Shown: positions 44,866 through 56,133 of the stretch, one piece after another
Numbering within the stretch: position 1 is the first letter of the stretch
Layout: each line of letters opens with the position of its first letter
Source of the DNA: Rhizomys pruinosus
Lineage: Eukaryota > Chordata > Mammalia > Rodentia > Spalacidae
Direction: 5' to 3'
Length of the DNA: 64,000 bases
Assembly (NCBI GenBank): GCA_009823505.1
Contig: VZQC01006701.1
Coordinates: 4,487-68,486 of the forward strand
Notes under the pieces: model-generated
Databases searched by the model: none
What the model was told of the DNA's origin: nothing
What the model saw: only the letters and a program-made list of their open reading frames with translations
Program-made: the position numbers and the translations under genes

Positions 44866-45045
44866 AATAACTTCTCTGTTGCCAGGATAGAAGCACCATA
44901 ACCAAGGGAATTTATAAAAGGAAGAGTTTATGATTAGAAGGGCATTAAGAGTCCACCATGGTGGGGAGGCCTGGTGTCAGGAGGCGCCAGAGCAGGAGCA
45001 GAGAGCAAACTTTCACATCTTCAAGCAGGCAAAGCAAGTCTTTAA
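44866..45045 (-). mobile_element. half of a rodent DNA-transposon-like repeat (antisense to 61237-61603)
   Basis: 'gtattaataacttctctgtt', 'ataaccaagggaatttataa' and 'aaggaagagtttatgattag' are the reverse complement of the right half of the 61237-61603 element. It is cut at about 45045 by L1 sequence. The missing half appears to lie at 47501-47620. Confidence 0.6.
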
Positions 45046-45046
45046 G

Positions 45047-46347
45047 AAGGGTTTCCTTTTGTACAGGGAAAGAAACAATGAAGTGAAGAAAAAACCCACA
45101 GAGTCAGAGGAAACCTTCACCAGCGATACATATGACAGAGCATTAAACATCCAGAGTGTATAAAGTACTCAAAAAACAAAGAAGTAAGAAAACAAATGAC
45201 CCACTCAAAAGATGGATTAAAGAGCTGAACAGAGACTTCACCAGTGAGGAAGTAAAGATGGCTGAGAAACATTTTAAATAGTGTTCAACATTGTTTATAA
45301 TTAAAACCACTCTAAGATATCATCTCACTCTGATAAGACTTGCTAAATTGGAGAAAACAGAAAAAGACACCAAATGCTGGAGAGGTCATGGGGAAGGGTA
45401 ACACTGATCCACTCCTGGTGGGACTGTCAACTAATACAACCACTATGGAAAGCAGTGTGGAGAACACTTAAAAGACTCAAAAAATGAGCTTACCACCTGA
45501 CACAGTCATAGGATTCTTAGGTATATAACCATTAGACTCATCCTACCATAGAGATGCATGCACATCCATGTTTGTTGCAGCTTTCTTCACAATAGTGAAG
45601 ACCTGGAATCAACCCAAATACCCCTCAACTGATGAGTGGATAATGAAAATGTACTATATCTACACAATGGTGTACTATGCAACAGTAAAGAAAGATGACA
45701 TCATTAACTTTGCGAGTAAATAGATGGAAGTAGAATCCATTATGGTAAGTGAAGTAATACAGTTCCAGAAAAACAAATGAGGAATGATATCCCTCTTTTG
45801 TGGTTGGTAGCACCAAATCCCTAGTTGAAAGACAAGCTGAGCAATGTTAATTTTTTTTTCTTTTTATCTGAAAGCAACTGTACTGTCATAATGTGAATCT
45901 CTTAACAGGCTCTAGGATTAACTTACCACTTATTTTCAGACTTTGTAATTGTGTAGTATGGGTGGAGGGTATATATGCATATTTTAAAGTAACATAAAAT
46001 TAAAGGGAAAAATGTGAATTCCTAGACATATTTTGGAATTAACATACAGTTTATTTTCTGAGGTCATATATAGGCATATTTTGGAGCAATACAAATGGTA
46101 GGGAACAACAAAAACAAAAGTACTGGGTCAAAAAATTGACTGAAACAGTTAACTTCCACCCCAAACAATAAACTTTTGCAGAGAAAATCTTTAAAAAGAA
46201 TGAGAAAAAAATGCAAGACATGTATGGCAGAATGCATGAACTGGGGTTTGGTGGGGGGCAGGGAAAGGGGAATGTGTCTAAATTGGACTGAGAAATGATG
46301 TATGAAATACACAAAACATGAGGAAAATATTTTTATTAAAAAAAGAT
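45047..46347 (+). mobile_element. 5'-truncated LINE-1, sense
   Basis: It starts in the ORF2 C-terminal part ('KKPTESEETFTSDTYDRALN' in the 44930-45163 frame), with further ORF2 sequence in broken frames to about 45810, then a 3' UTR and the tail with 'gcagaatgcatgaactgggg' and 'gtatgaaatacacaaaacat'. In the 3' UTR, a segment of about 110 bp occurs twice in tandem (45885-45995 and 46010-46110, each beginning 'aatgtgaat'). No complete ORF remains. Confidence 0.8.
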
Positions 46348-47500
46348 GAAGCATGGGGACAAAGATTCTGCTGCGATCCCTAACCACTCAGTCTCTATTT
46401 CTGCTGTGATCTCCACCCTCTCTGGGAAAGAGAATACAATGAGCATGGAGACCAAGAAAGTTGGAGGAAAGTGGTGCTACTTGGATGCCAAGGTGAGAGA
46501 CATGTACAGAGACTCACGTGCATGCTCAAGAGTGTTTTCAATGTCCAGCTCCTAAATGTCCTCATAGGCGGCAGCTGACATCTGAGATCGACACTCTGTG
46601 GTAAATGCAAAACAGGGTTTTATTGGTGTTAACAAAGGATCACATTGTGTCTGGGGTTTTGCAGGGCATGAGAGTGAGCAGGACGTTTTCTCTCACGGTG
46701 TCTTCACTACAGAAGCAGTACCTGTGGAGAAGAGCAAATGCATTCTGGTACTTATGTGTTCTAACATCCTCAGGAAAGCCACTTCTAGCCGACTTGTCCA
46801 GAAACAGTTGACATTTTGAGTATTAAGTACCAGGATATTGCTTTGTGATATCTGAGTCTTATGGGAGGTGCACTAGGGCTGTGACTGGAACCTCCTCAAG
46901 TGAGGAGCCAACCTAGCCCAGGACAGGGCCTTATGAAGCTCCAAAGTGACCGTGTCACTGGTCCTGTCACACCTCCCTTCTCTTGTTCTCAGAGATCCTG
47001 GTGGCTGCAGTAGATTGGTGTACACATGGTCATGAACTCGTCCCTCAGTCACACTGAGACTCAACTGAACACCTCAGTGCAGTGTCTTTGATAGACTGAG
47101 CTCTCGGTTTCAGGCAACTGCATGAAGAGTTCACCTGTGTAAGCCACCCTCACCACACATGGGTGAGGAGGTTTTAGGATTAGTTCTACCTTATAAGATC
47201 AAGACACCAAGGCAAGTCCATCTGATGCCACAGTCCATGTTTCTTATGGTAAGGTTAAATGTCCAGATATCCCTCAACCTTGTTTTCCAGAGCTAGGGCC
47301 AGGGGATGTGCCTTTCTCCTAAGGTTCCCTATATCCTTTCTACCTTCCAACCATGATATATCATTATTTGATGATGTTTTCCTTTTCAGAAGGAGTGCTC
47401 CCTCTCCTGATTATTGAGACACCCATGGTAATTATGGAAAGTCCTATGACCATAAATGTAAATAGGTCCTAATTAATATGAAATGAATGTCCATGCAACA
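46348..47500. other. unexplained interval, GC-richer than its flanks
   Basis: No repeat family is recognised. It contains 'gtggtaaatgcaaaacaggg', 'gttttgcagggcatgagagt' and several short frames (for example 46395-46610 minus, 46598-46819 plus) without known motifs. It sits between an L1 tail and the second half of a DNA-transposon-like repeat. It could be an unrecognised LTR, a transduced genomic segment or a decayed gene copy. Confidence 0.3.
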
Positions 47501-47620
47501 AAAAAGGCCTTCCTCTAGCACAGCCACACCTACTAATACCGCTCAAGACCACCAACTGGTGAGAAAATGTCCAAATACTTGGAAACTTTGGAGGACAGTC
47601 TCATTCAAAGTTCCACAACC
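47501..47620 (-). mobile_element. second half of a rodent DNA-transposon-like repeat
   Basis: 'gccttcctctagcacagcca', 'caccaactggtgagaaaatg' and 'agtctcattcaaagttccac' match the antisense of the left half of the 61237-61603 element. It has the same orientation as the half at 44866-45045. Confidence 0.55.
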
Positions 47621-47734
47621 AGTGTTCCTTAACTGAGACCTCTGCATTAGCTGTTCCTTACTGTAACAATTAACAAGTCAGTATCTGCCTCTTGCCTATA
47701 TGCTACTGAAGAACAATGTCAAAAAAAATGTTTT

Positions 47735-47838
47735 CAGGCTGGTGTGATGGTGTGTGCCTTTAATTTCCACCCTCAAGAGGCAGTGGCAGGGTATCTGTGA
47801 CATGATGGCTGGAACTAGGTAGACTCTGTCAAAAAATG
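47735..47838 (+). mobile_element. old B1 fragment, sense
   Basis: 'gctggtgtgatggtgtgtgc', 'ctttaatttccaccctcaag' and 'aggcagtggcagggtatctg' are collinear with B1. The centre is deleted and the copy is short. Confidence 0.5.
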
Positions 47839-49159
47839 AAGCAAAACAAAATGATAAACAACAAAAAATTGTTTTAGGGTCATCAAAAGCTGATATTGTG
47901 CTGCTGGCTCAGGGATTACATGCTTGATAAAGGAATATATAGAACCCTTCTTCAGACTGATCATCCACAAAGCCTCTAAAGAGCATTCCAAAGATGTGAT
48001 TAAACACTTTCTTCATGAGATCAATTTTCTTCAGTTTAATGGAAAGCCCTTGACACAGTTCTGTGTGAAGACTCAATGGATTCAAATTAATAAAGCTAGA
48101 ATGATAATACAGTGTAACTTATAAAAAGTGAAAATTTAAATACCAAAGGAAACCAAATCTCTGTTTGTTTTCATACACTCATATTTTTTTGTTATTTAAA
48201 ATACTAAAGTATTCTGTTAAAGATAAAATATTGCAATGTTCAACACATAATTTGCTAATAGTTTGTTTGTTTCCTCAAAATTTCCTCCAAGGGATGACAA
48301 ATAGAAAAGCAAATATGCTATAGTGAAATCTGTCTCTTTTAATCAGTTAATGATACTGACTCATCCTCCTTTTCCAATACACAGCCCCCGGTTAGTGGAC
48401 ACCTTCTCTGCTACTTTCTGCATGGCATGACTTACAATCTTGGGAAGTGGAAAGGGCTAGATTATGTGGGTTAAGGACCCAAACATAGGGGCCACAGATC
48501 ATAAAAAACCTATATTAGGTTGAGCACCTTTCTCTTACTTGACCCTCAGTGAATAAACAGAGTTCTTTATCTGGAACATCTATTCCAAGGTCAACATTTG
48601 AATTGTGACACAATATTATCCCCTTTCTCACCATCATCATCAAAAACTACAGTATCTGATAGCTATGAATGTTTATTGGACCTAACATAGTGCAACAGAA
48701 TCAGAGACACATGTTTGTATAGTACATCTGTCTACATTATATAGAGAAATGCCTGATTTTAAAGTACCAGCACATTTGGGTTAATGTGGCAGCCACTATA
48801 AAGTGTGGAAAGGTAGGACAAGTACCACAATGAATGAGTAGAATAGAGTTTGATAAACACTATGCCTACTATTCAATTATAATTGGTAGTAATGATTACT
48901 AAATGATGGGGTGTGTGTACTATGATCTTCCCCCTCAATATAAATCTATTCATGGAGAAATAATTTTGTCCATTATACATATGAAGAAACTGAAGTACAA
49001 AAATAAAATAACTTGCCAGTTCAAACACAATTCAAGTGCTATGAATAGTAGATGCAGATACCCTGATTTCAGGGAAAAAGCTTCTAACCACTTACCTACA
49101 AGGTTTTGATAGATTTTGTTATTTCAAGACAAATAAATAGGTATTTTGTCTGTTTCTTT
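47839..49159. other. anonymous sequence, no feature seen
   Basis: A few frames of 60-70 codons have no recognisable motif. No repeat is seen. Confidence 0.35.
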
Positions 49160-49310
49160 TGTTTATTTCTGAAAACAGGGTTTTATTATGTTGTCCTGGA
49201 TGACCTGAGACTTGTCACATAGACCAGGCTGGCCTTGAAGTCATAGAGATCTCCAGCCTCTGCTTCCCTAGTTCTGGGATTAAACATATGCAGCAGAACC
49301 TCTGGCACAT
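49160..49310 (-). mobile_element. old B1 SINE, antisense
   Basis: 'catagaccaggctggccttg', 'aagtcatagagatctccagc' and 'tctgcttccctagttctggg' mark a diverged B1. Confidence 0.65.
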
Positions 49311-49769
49311 CTGTAGTTCTGGATTAAAGTGAAAGACTAGGTGCATAAAGAGTCATGCCTCCACAGTTCTTACAGCTATACTTCCTTGGTTCTTCTGTCT
49401 CAGAAGGGCTGACATGTCACACCTTTGTTGAATTTTTGGTAGCTCTTGGCATTTTGAAAATGGGTATTTTAATAGATATGAGGTGGTATCTCACTGTCTC
49501 TGACTCATGTTTCCATGAGCATTCTTTGAATATCTATGGATAATATATATTTTCTTTAGAAAATTCTTATAAGAATGTATTACCCTTTGTAAAATAAGGT
49601 CTATGTTATTTATATATTTAATTATGTGGGTGCCTCATATATTTCAGATACCAAAACCTGATGATATATGTAGCTTACAAATATATTCTTCCACTGAGTA
49701 GAAAGCATCTTCACTTTACCAGTTGGTTCTTTTGTTATGCAATAGCATTAAAACATATTTAATATTATT
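49311..49769. other. anonymous AT-rich sequence
   Basis: Around 49360-49520, 'tgaggtggtatctcactgtc' recalls the start of L1 ORF2-type antisense sequence, but the match is too short to call. Confidence 0.3.
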
Positions 49770-49979
49770 ATTACTATGTTATGTGAATTATTGTATGGTT
49801 GGCATGCATGTAAATGTACCCCTATCATACAGTGCCCAGAGGGTTCAGAAGAGGGCACTGGATCCCCTGGAACTAGAATTATGGATGATTTTTAGCTGCC
49901 ATGGGCTGTTGTGAACTGAACCCAGGGCCTCTGCGAGAGCAGCTAGTGCTCCCAACCATGGAACCATCTCTCCAGCCCT
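49770..49979 (-). mobile_element. old B2/B3-type SINE, antisense
   Basis: 'catgcatgtaaatgtacccc', 'ttcagaagagggcactggat', 'tctgcgagagcagctagtgc' and 'ggaaccatctctccagccc' identify it. The B box is decayed. Confidence 0.75.
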
Positions 49980-50144
49980 TGCAATAACATTTTATGCAAC
50001 ACACTCTGAATCATTTATTGCTGATTTACTATTTGTACTTTTGATATCATATCCAAAAAAATCATTGCTCAATATCAAGTAGATTGTACTTATATATTGT
50101 TTTATGGATATTATATTTTCAAACTTTTTAAAGATATTCATTTA

Positions 50145-50687
50145 TTTATTTTAATAAAATATTTTTATTGTTGTTTTGTGTATCTCACACATCATTTCTC
50201 ACTCCAATTTATATACATTCCCTTTTCCATGTCCCCCACCCCACCACAGTTCATGCATTCTGCCATATATGTCTTGCATCTTTTTCTCAGTCTTATTAAA
50301 GTTTTTTTTTTCTGCAGAGGTTTATTGTTTGGGGAGAAGTTAGTTCTTTTTCTCAGTCAGTTTTTGGCCCAATCCCTTTGTCATTGTTGTTCCCTCCCAC
50401 TTGTATTGCTCTAAATTATGCCTATATATGTATAGATATACCAAAATTATGACCTCTGAGAACAAACTGCATGTTAATTCCAAAATATGTTTAGGAGTTC
50501 ACATTTTTCCACTTAATTTTTTATTACTCTAAAATATGAATACATACCCTTCACCCATATACCACAATTACAAAGTCTGAAAATAAGTGGTCAGTTAATC
50601 TAGAGCCTGTTAAGGGATTCACAGTATAACAGCACAGTTGTCTTCATATAAAAAGTAATATAACAGCAGAGGTACCAAGGTAACAAG
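50145..50687 (-). mobile_element. LINE-1 3' UTR and tail, antisense
   Basis: It starts with poly-T-like 'aatatttttattgttgtttt', then 'ccatgtcccccaccccacca', 'ttcatgcattctgccatata' and UTR sequence to about 50680. It is 5'-truncated in the UTR and adjoins a TG/AG repeat exactly at its 5' end. Two short A/T-rich frames overlap it and are not genes. Confidence 0.75.

Positions 50688-50764
<77 letters not shown>
50688..50764. repeat. compound (TG)n(AG)n microsatellite
   Basis: About 18 TG units (50688-50724) pass directly into about 20 AG units (50725-50764) with no interruption. Such compound tracts are usually highly length-variable. Confidence 0.95.
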
Positions 50765-50766
<2 letters not shown>

Positions 50767-50769
<3 letters not shown>

Positions 50770-51076
50770 TGACATACATACTTACATAGTTATGTGTGCA
50801 GATGAGTTGGCATATGGGGGGCAGAAGTTGAAAGTGTGTCTACCTGTATCCCTATCCACCTTATTTTTTTTGAAATAAAGATACTCACTGAGGTAGGAAC
50901 TCATCATTTAGGCTTGATTTGCTGGCCAGCAAGCCTCTGAGATCTGCTTGTCTCTGCACACACACTCTCCAAATCTCTGCCACTGTGTTCATAATTTGTG
51001 GATAACGGGGATACAAACTCAGGTTCCTATGTTTATGCAGCAAGCACCTTAACCACTGAGCCAATTTTCTGTCCCC
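50767..51076 (-). mobile_element. old composite SINE (B4/RSINE-like), antisense
   Basis: 'ttgatttgctggccagcaag', 'ctctgagatctgcttgtctc', 'ggggatacaaactcaggttc' and 'accttaaccactgagccaat' follow the usual order of antisense B4-like elements. The left third is less certain. Confidence 0.5.
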
Positions 51077-51116
51077 AATACTGTCACCTATTGACTTAAA
51101 ATACCTCCATTATATA

Positions 51117-51240
51117 CTGTGGCTCATATTTCTAATCCCAGTATGTAAGAGGCTGAAGCAAGAGGAACTTTACATGAAGAAAACCTGGTACATTTTAGGA
51201 AGCATAGTCTACATAGTGAGAACTAATGTAAAAAAAAAAG
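51117..51240 (+). mobile_element. very old B1-like SINE, sense
   Basis: 'tactgtggctcatatttcta' with 'atcccagtatgtaagaggct' and 'gaagcaagagg' and 'tctacatagtgaga', then ten As. This looks like a proto-B1 or B4-type monomer. Confidence 0.45.
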
Positions 51241-51521
51241 AAATAATATTGAGATCCTATTAAAATGAAAATCAACTTGGTGATTAGAGGTTGAAAATAA
51301 AATGCTGGGTATGTCTTGACCTCTGGTAGGGTGCTCAGGCCCAGTGAATGGATCCAGACACATCTCAATAATGGACAGCACTAATTGGACTCAGGAGGGT
51401 GTAAATAACAATGAAAAATAAAACATAAAATTAAGATGGAGAACGGTGTGAAGGACATTATGTAGAATAAAAGAAAGGTAATGATGGATGAATATGATCA
51501 AAAATAGTTATATAAAAGTAT

Positions 51522-53114
51522 GGAATTTTCTTTTTTTGAATTTTTTTCCCTTTTTTAATTGATGTTTTATGTATTTCATACTTCATTTTTCATTTCTGTT
51601 CAGGCATATTCCCCTATCCCTTCCCCCAAGCCCACCCCAAACCATCCGAGATCATGTATTCTGTCATAACTGTCCTGCATCTTTCTCTCAGTCTTTTTTT
51701 ATGCTTAGGAATTCACATTTTCCTCTGTTAATTTCATATTATTCTAAAATATGGATAGTTACTCTCCACCCATATAGAGTAATTACAGAGTCTGAAAATA
51801 ATTGGTGGGTGGATTCTAGAGCCCATTGAGAGATACACATTATAACAACATAGTTGCTTTCAGATAAACAAAAATATAATCATACTGTCATTCAGCTTGT
51901 GTTAGCATCCACAAATGAGGGAAACCATTCTCCGTTTGTCTTTCTGGGACTGTGTAACCTCACTCAGCATAATGGCTTCGAGCTCCATCCATTTACCTGC
52001 AAAGTTCATAATGCCATCTTTCTTTACCCCTGAATAGTACTCCATTGTGTACATGTACCACATTTTTGTCATCCACTCGTATGTTGAGGGGCTTATGGGT
52101 TGGCTACAGCTCTTAGCTATTGTGAAGAGAGCTGTAATAAACATGGATGTGCATACATCTTTGCAGTAGGATGAGTCTTTGGGGTATATACCCAGGAGTG
52201 GTATGATTGGGTAAGGGGGTAAGCTCATTCCGAGTCTTTTAAGGGTTCTCCACACTGCTTTCCATAGTGGTTGTACAAGTTTACATTCCCATCAGCAGTG
52301 GAGGAATGTTCCCCTTTCCCCACAACCCCTCCAGCATCTGTTGTCTTTTGTTTTCTTGATCTTAGCTAGCCGTACTGGAGTGAGATGATATCTGAGAGTG
52401 GTTTTAATTTGCATTTCCTTAATTATTAATGACGATGAACACTTTTTAAGATGTTTCTCAGCCATCTTTAATTCCTCACTGGTGAAGACTCTGTTCAGCT
52501 CTTTACTCCATCTTTTGAGTAGGTCATTTGTCTTCTTACTTCTTTGTTTTTTGAGTAGTTTATATATTCTTGACATTAATGGTCTGTAAGATGTGTCACT
52601 GGTAAAGATTTCTTCCCACTCTATGGGTTTTCTCTTCACCTCCTTGATTGTTTCTTTCGCTGTACAGAAGCTTTTGAGTTTTATGAGGTCCCATTTGTCA
52701 ACTGTTGACCTGACTTCCTGGGCAGCTGCTGTCTGGTTTAGAAAGTCTCCTCCTACACCTATGTCTTGTAGGTTGTTGCCAACTTTTTCTTTTATCACCT
52801 TCAGGGTTCAGGCTTCACATTGAGATCTTTGATCCACTTGGAGTTGACTTTTGTACAGAGTGAGAGGTAGAGGTTTAATGTTGTTCTTCTACAAATGGTG
52901 ATCCGGTTTTGCCAACACCATTTGCTGAAGATGCTATCTTTCCTCCATTGAGCTTTTTTTGCCCCTTTGTCAAATATGAGGTGGCTGAAGTTATATGAGC
53001 TCAAGTTTGGATCTTCAATTTTGTTCCATTGGTCAATGATTCTTGTTTTTTGCCAGTACCAGGCTGTCTTTATCACTATAGCCCTGTAATATATCTTGAA
53101 GTCTGGGAATTTTC
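51522..53114 (-). mobile_element. 5'-truncated LINE-1, antisense, with 9-bp target duplication
   Basis: The body is 51531-53105, flanked by 'ggaattttc' at 51522-51530 and 53106-53114. The tail and 3' UTR occupy 51540-51896. ORF2's last about 390 codons follow on the minus strand in three frames: 53076-52801, 52798-52292 and 52255-51902. The C terminus 'MVSLICGC' is intact and the zinc-finger-like '[14 protein letters not shown]' is near 52292-52340. Two frameshifts break the reading. The RT and endonuclease domains are absent. It is the longest legible ORF2 stretch in the window. Confidence 0.88.
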
Positions 53115-53594
53115 ACAGAATCAATAATAATAATTTTTAAAATTTAAAAATGGAATTGGTTTCCCAAATTAGTCTACTTGAACTATCAAAAGATAATCAC
53201 AAGTTGCGTTGTTTAAAGGGAGGAAATTTACTCTCTCATTTCTCAAGGCTGGTGGGCTAAAATAACAGTGTTATCCAGTAAATGCTTCAGTGAGGACTCT
53301 CTGGAAGAGTCCACAACGTTGGTTTCCATCTTGTGGTGGTTGCTGGCAGTCCTTGGAAGTCTTTGAATTGTTGCTGTATCTGCTTCTTTGTATTTATGTC
53401 TTCATATTACTTCCCAATGTTCTCCAGTTGTTGAATATAAGGCTCACTCTCTCAAGTAGAATTCTATGTTTTTGCATATGAAAATATCCTATCTCAAATG
53501 TGATCAAATTTATAGGGAGAAGAAGCTGGGATTTTACCTTATCTTTGGTAGAACACAAGGTAACTCATAACACTAATGTCCTAAATTCCTGTTT
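53115..53594. other. anonymous sequence
   Basis: No recognised repeat or gene. Confidence 0.35.
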
Positions 53595-53844
53595 AGTCAT
53601 GGTTCTCTTTTTTAATTTTTATTTATTTTTTGTGTGTATGAGTGAACTGTCTGCATGTAGGTTGGTGCACGCGTGCTGTGCAATGCCGCCAAGGTCAGAA
53701 GAGGGCATCAGATTCCCCTGGAACTGGAGTTGAAGATGGTTCTCAGCCGCCATGTGGGTGCTGGGGATCCAACCAGTGTCCTCTGCAAGAGCAGTAGGCG
53801 TTCTTAACTGCTAGGCCATCTCTCCAGCCCCCAGTCATGATTCT
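53595..53844 (-). mobile_element. B2/B3-type SINE, antisense, 12-bp target duplication with one mismatch
   Basis: The body is 53607-53832. Flanks are 'agtcatggttct' (53595-53606) and 'agtcatgattct' (53833-53844). It lacks the 'ctcctggaattggagtt' half of the body present in its relatives, a deletion between two similar halves. Confidence 0.9.
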
Positions 53845-53964
53845 TACAGGTTATGTTTAGGCTGGCTTTCTCAACAGATTGTTATATTTTTATAGGCTGT
53901 AAAACAGACAAATATCACTCTCCTACTACTTAATACAATGGATTTTATATTATCTTATTACTTT

Positions 53965-54402
53965 TAACTTTTATTTGTTATTTTCATTTAAAGTCTATGA
54001 GTGTAGGGGCAGGAGAGATGGCCTAGTGGTTAAGAGAGCCGACCGCTCTTACAGAGGACCCGGGTTCGATCCTCAGCACCCACATGGCGGCCAAGAACGG
54101 TCTGAAGCTCCAATTCCAGGAGAACTCTAGTTCCAGGGGAATCCGACACCCTCTTCTGACCTCCACAGCATTGCACAACAGGGGTGCACAAACCTGCATG
54201 CAGACAGTACATTGATACACATACAAAAAAAAAAAAAGTCTATGAGTGTATTGCCTGCATCTGGGTAAGTGCACCCATGTTATGCAATGCCAGTGGAGGT
54301 CAGAAGAAGGTATCATTATACTCCCCTGGAACTGGAGTTACTGAGGGTTGTTACCTGTCAGTGGGTGCTTGGAATTAAACCTGGGGCCATCTTTACAGCT
54401 CC
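53965..54402 (-). mobile_element. older B2/B3-type SINE, antisense, split by a younger B2
   Basis: The left part (53965-54005, ending 'aagtctatgagtgta') and the right part (54251-54402, 'ttgcctgcatctgggtaagt', 'ggagttactgagggttgtta', 'ccatctttacagctcc') form one diverged antisense B2 when the insertion is removed. Confidence 0.8.
53991..54250 (+). mobile_element. young B2/B3-type SINE nested in an older B2, 15-bp target duplication
   Basis: The body is 54006-54235 in sense, with A box 'tggcctagtggttaagag' and B box 'gggttcgatcc', followed by a 13-A tail. Perfect 15-bp repeats 'aagtctatgagtgta' lie at 53991-54005 and 54236-54250. It entered the A/T-rich tail region of the older copy. Confidence 0.95.
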
Positions 54403-54573
54403 AGGAATTTAAATGAAGTATTTGGTAAAGCAAAATCTTCCACTGCTTTTCCCCGAAGTAATTCTTTGAGCAAATATTAGACCTATTCATTAAACTAATA
54501 CTGACAGCAAGGAGACGTGTATTGTGTATAAAACTGTTTTTTGGAGAAAGCAAGCAGGCCAATACACCTTGGA

Positions 54574-54759
54574 AAAACTTAGTGATTTTTTTTTTTTTTG
54601 GTCTTTTTGAGACAGGGTCTCCCTGTAGCCCCAGCTGTCCTGGAACTCACTCTGTAGACCAGGCTGGCCTTGAACTCACAAAGATCCACTGCCTCTGGCT
54701 CCCAAGTGCTAGGATTAAAGGCATGCGCCACCACGCCCGGCTAAAACTTGGTGATTTTT
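54574..54759 (-). mobile_element. B1 SINE, antisense, long target duplication
   Basis: The body is 54591-54742. Flanks are 'aaaacttagtgattttt' (54574-54590) and 'aaaacttggtgattttt' (54743-54759), 17 bp with one mismatch. The body is close to consensus ('gccaccacgcccggc'). Confidence 0.93.
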
Positions 54760-55897
54760 GCATGAACAAATACCAATCAATCTTAAAGAAGTCTAAACAT
54801 TCCAGTATTTCACAGATATTATTAGTATTTACTCATATTAATTAATTTATAAATTTCCATGTTAAGCAATGATACAAAGTGTGATGAAATTCAGACCCTA
54901 ACTTATAACACTTGTAAACATTTCAGAAAAATCAAGTAATGTAGATAATATTTGGGGGATTGGATCCTCCAGAAAAAATTCTGTTCTCTGCACATGATTG
55001 ATCACCCTGGTGTCCCATCAATTAGTGGAAATGTGTGCAATTTGAAAATGCAGAGTGGTGCTTCAATTTGAATATCTTGTAGCTATTTGGATTCAAGTAC
55101 AAGTATTCATGATTTAAGAGAAGTGAATAAGTTGCGAAATGTTGATGGATTAACTTTTTCTAGACTATGTCCTAAAGGCCTGGCTGTTTTCCTTCAATGA
55201 GAACTAGTCTTCCAAAGTGAAGGCCCTCTCTCTTCAGAACACCCTGAGGCAACAGGCTACATGGTTGCCATCCATCCAGTGGAAGCTGCTGTCAGAATTG
55301 CTGCTTATCTTGTGATTGCACAACTCATGACCCATTTTACTCACGACCAAGATGCTGTAAAAACATCAGTTTTCTTCCTCTGGTGTTAATATTGGCTATA
55401 GCTATTCTAAAATTGTTAACTTCTAACTGTTGAGGATTCTTTTCTTTATCCCCAATTATTTTAATGGGAAAATAAGGAGACAGATTAAAATTTGGATGTT
55501 ATCCTTTCTCTGTGATTTTCTTTAAAAGTTCAAATTATAATTATAAATCTTTATAGAAAAGTAAAATGTCCAAAAGTTTGTTATTAGCCATCATGTTAGG
55601 ACCACAGGCATAATCCTGGATTGTTCCATACAAAATAGAATGAAATCCATACTGTACGTATGGATTACAGCACCAAAGTCTAATGCAATCCCTTACAAAC
55701 AGTTCTATGGTGAGCAGGTAGGTAGGAGGGTCGAACAGTATTATATGTTTTAGACGTTTGTTTGTCTCTTGGCCTGACTTATTAAATGATCCCACCATGA
55801 TCAGGAAGCATTGCATCCTTTTAATGACCCTCCATTAGAAATTTTTCTTTGCTGAGAGTTGAAAACTGATCTTATGTGTGTTTTTATATTTTTTTTA
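54760..55897. other. anonymous AT-rich sequence
   Basis: A 91-codon minus frame at 55541-55816 has no recognised motif. I see no repeat. Confidence 0.35.
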
Positions 55898-56133
55898 AGT
55901 TTTATTTATTTCTGTATGTGTATGAATGTACTGTCTGCATGCAGGTTTGTGCACCCGTGTCGTGCAATGCCGCGGAGGTCAGAAGAGGGTGTCGGATTCC
56001 CCTGGAACTGGAGTTCTCCTGGAATTGGAGTTTCAGACGGTTCTCAGCCGCCATGTGGGTGCTGGGGATCGAACCCGGGTCCTCTGTAAGAGCAGTCGGC
56101 ACTCTTAACCGCTAGGCCATCTCTCCAGCCCCA
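55898..56133 (-). mobile_element. B2/B3-type SINE, antisense, near-consensus
   Basis: It has the perfect antisense B box 'ggggatcgaacccgggtc' and the clean end 'taggccatctctccagcccc'. Frames on both strands here are the usual frames of this SINE. Flanking T/A-rich sequence prevents a firm target duplication call. Confidence 0.92.

Noticed and set aside
50688..50764. dense direct repeats that might suggest an array of the CRISPR type
   Set aside because: It is a plain dinucleotide TG/AG microsatellite without spacers, and the genome is a mammal's.
52292..52798. 168-codon frame that could look like a gene of its own
   Set aside because: It is the C-terminal part of L1 ORF2 and continues, after a frameshift, into 51902-52255. 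The RT and endonuclease domains are absent.
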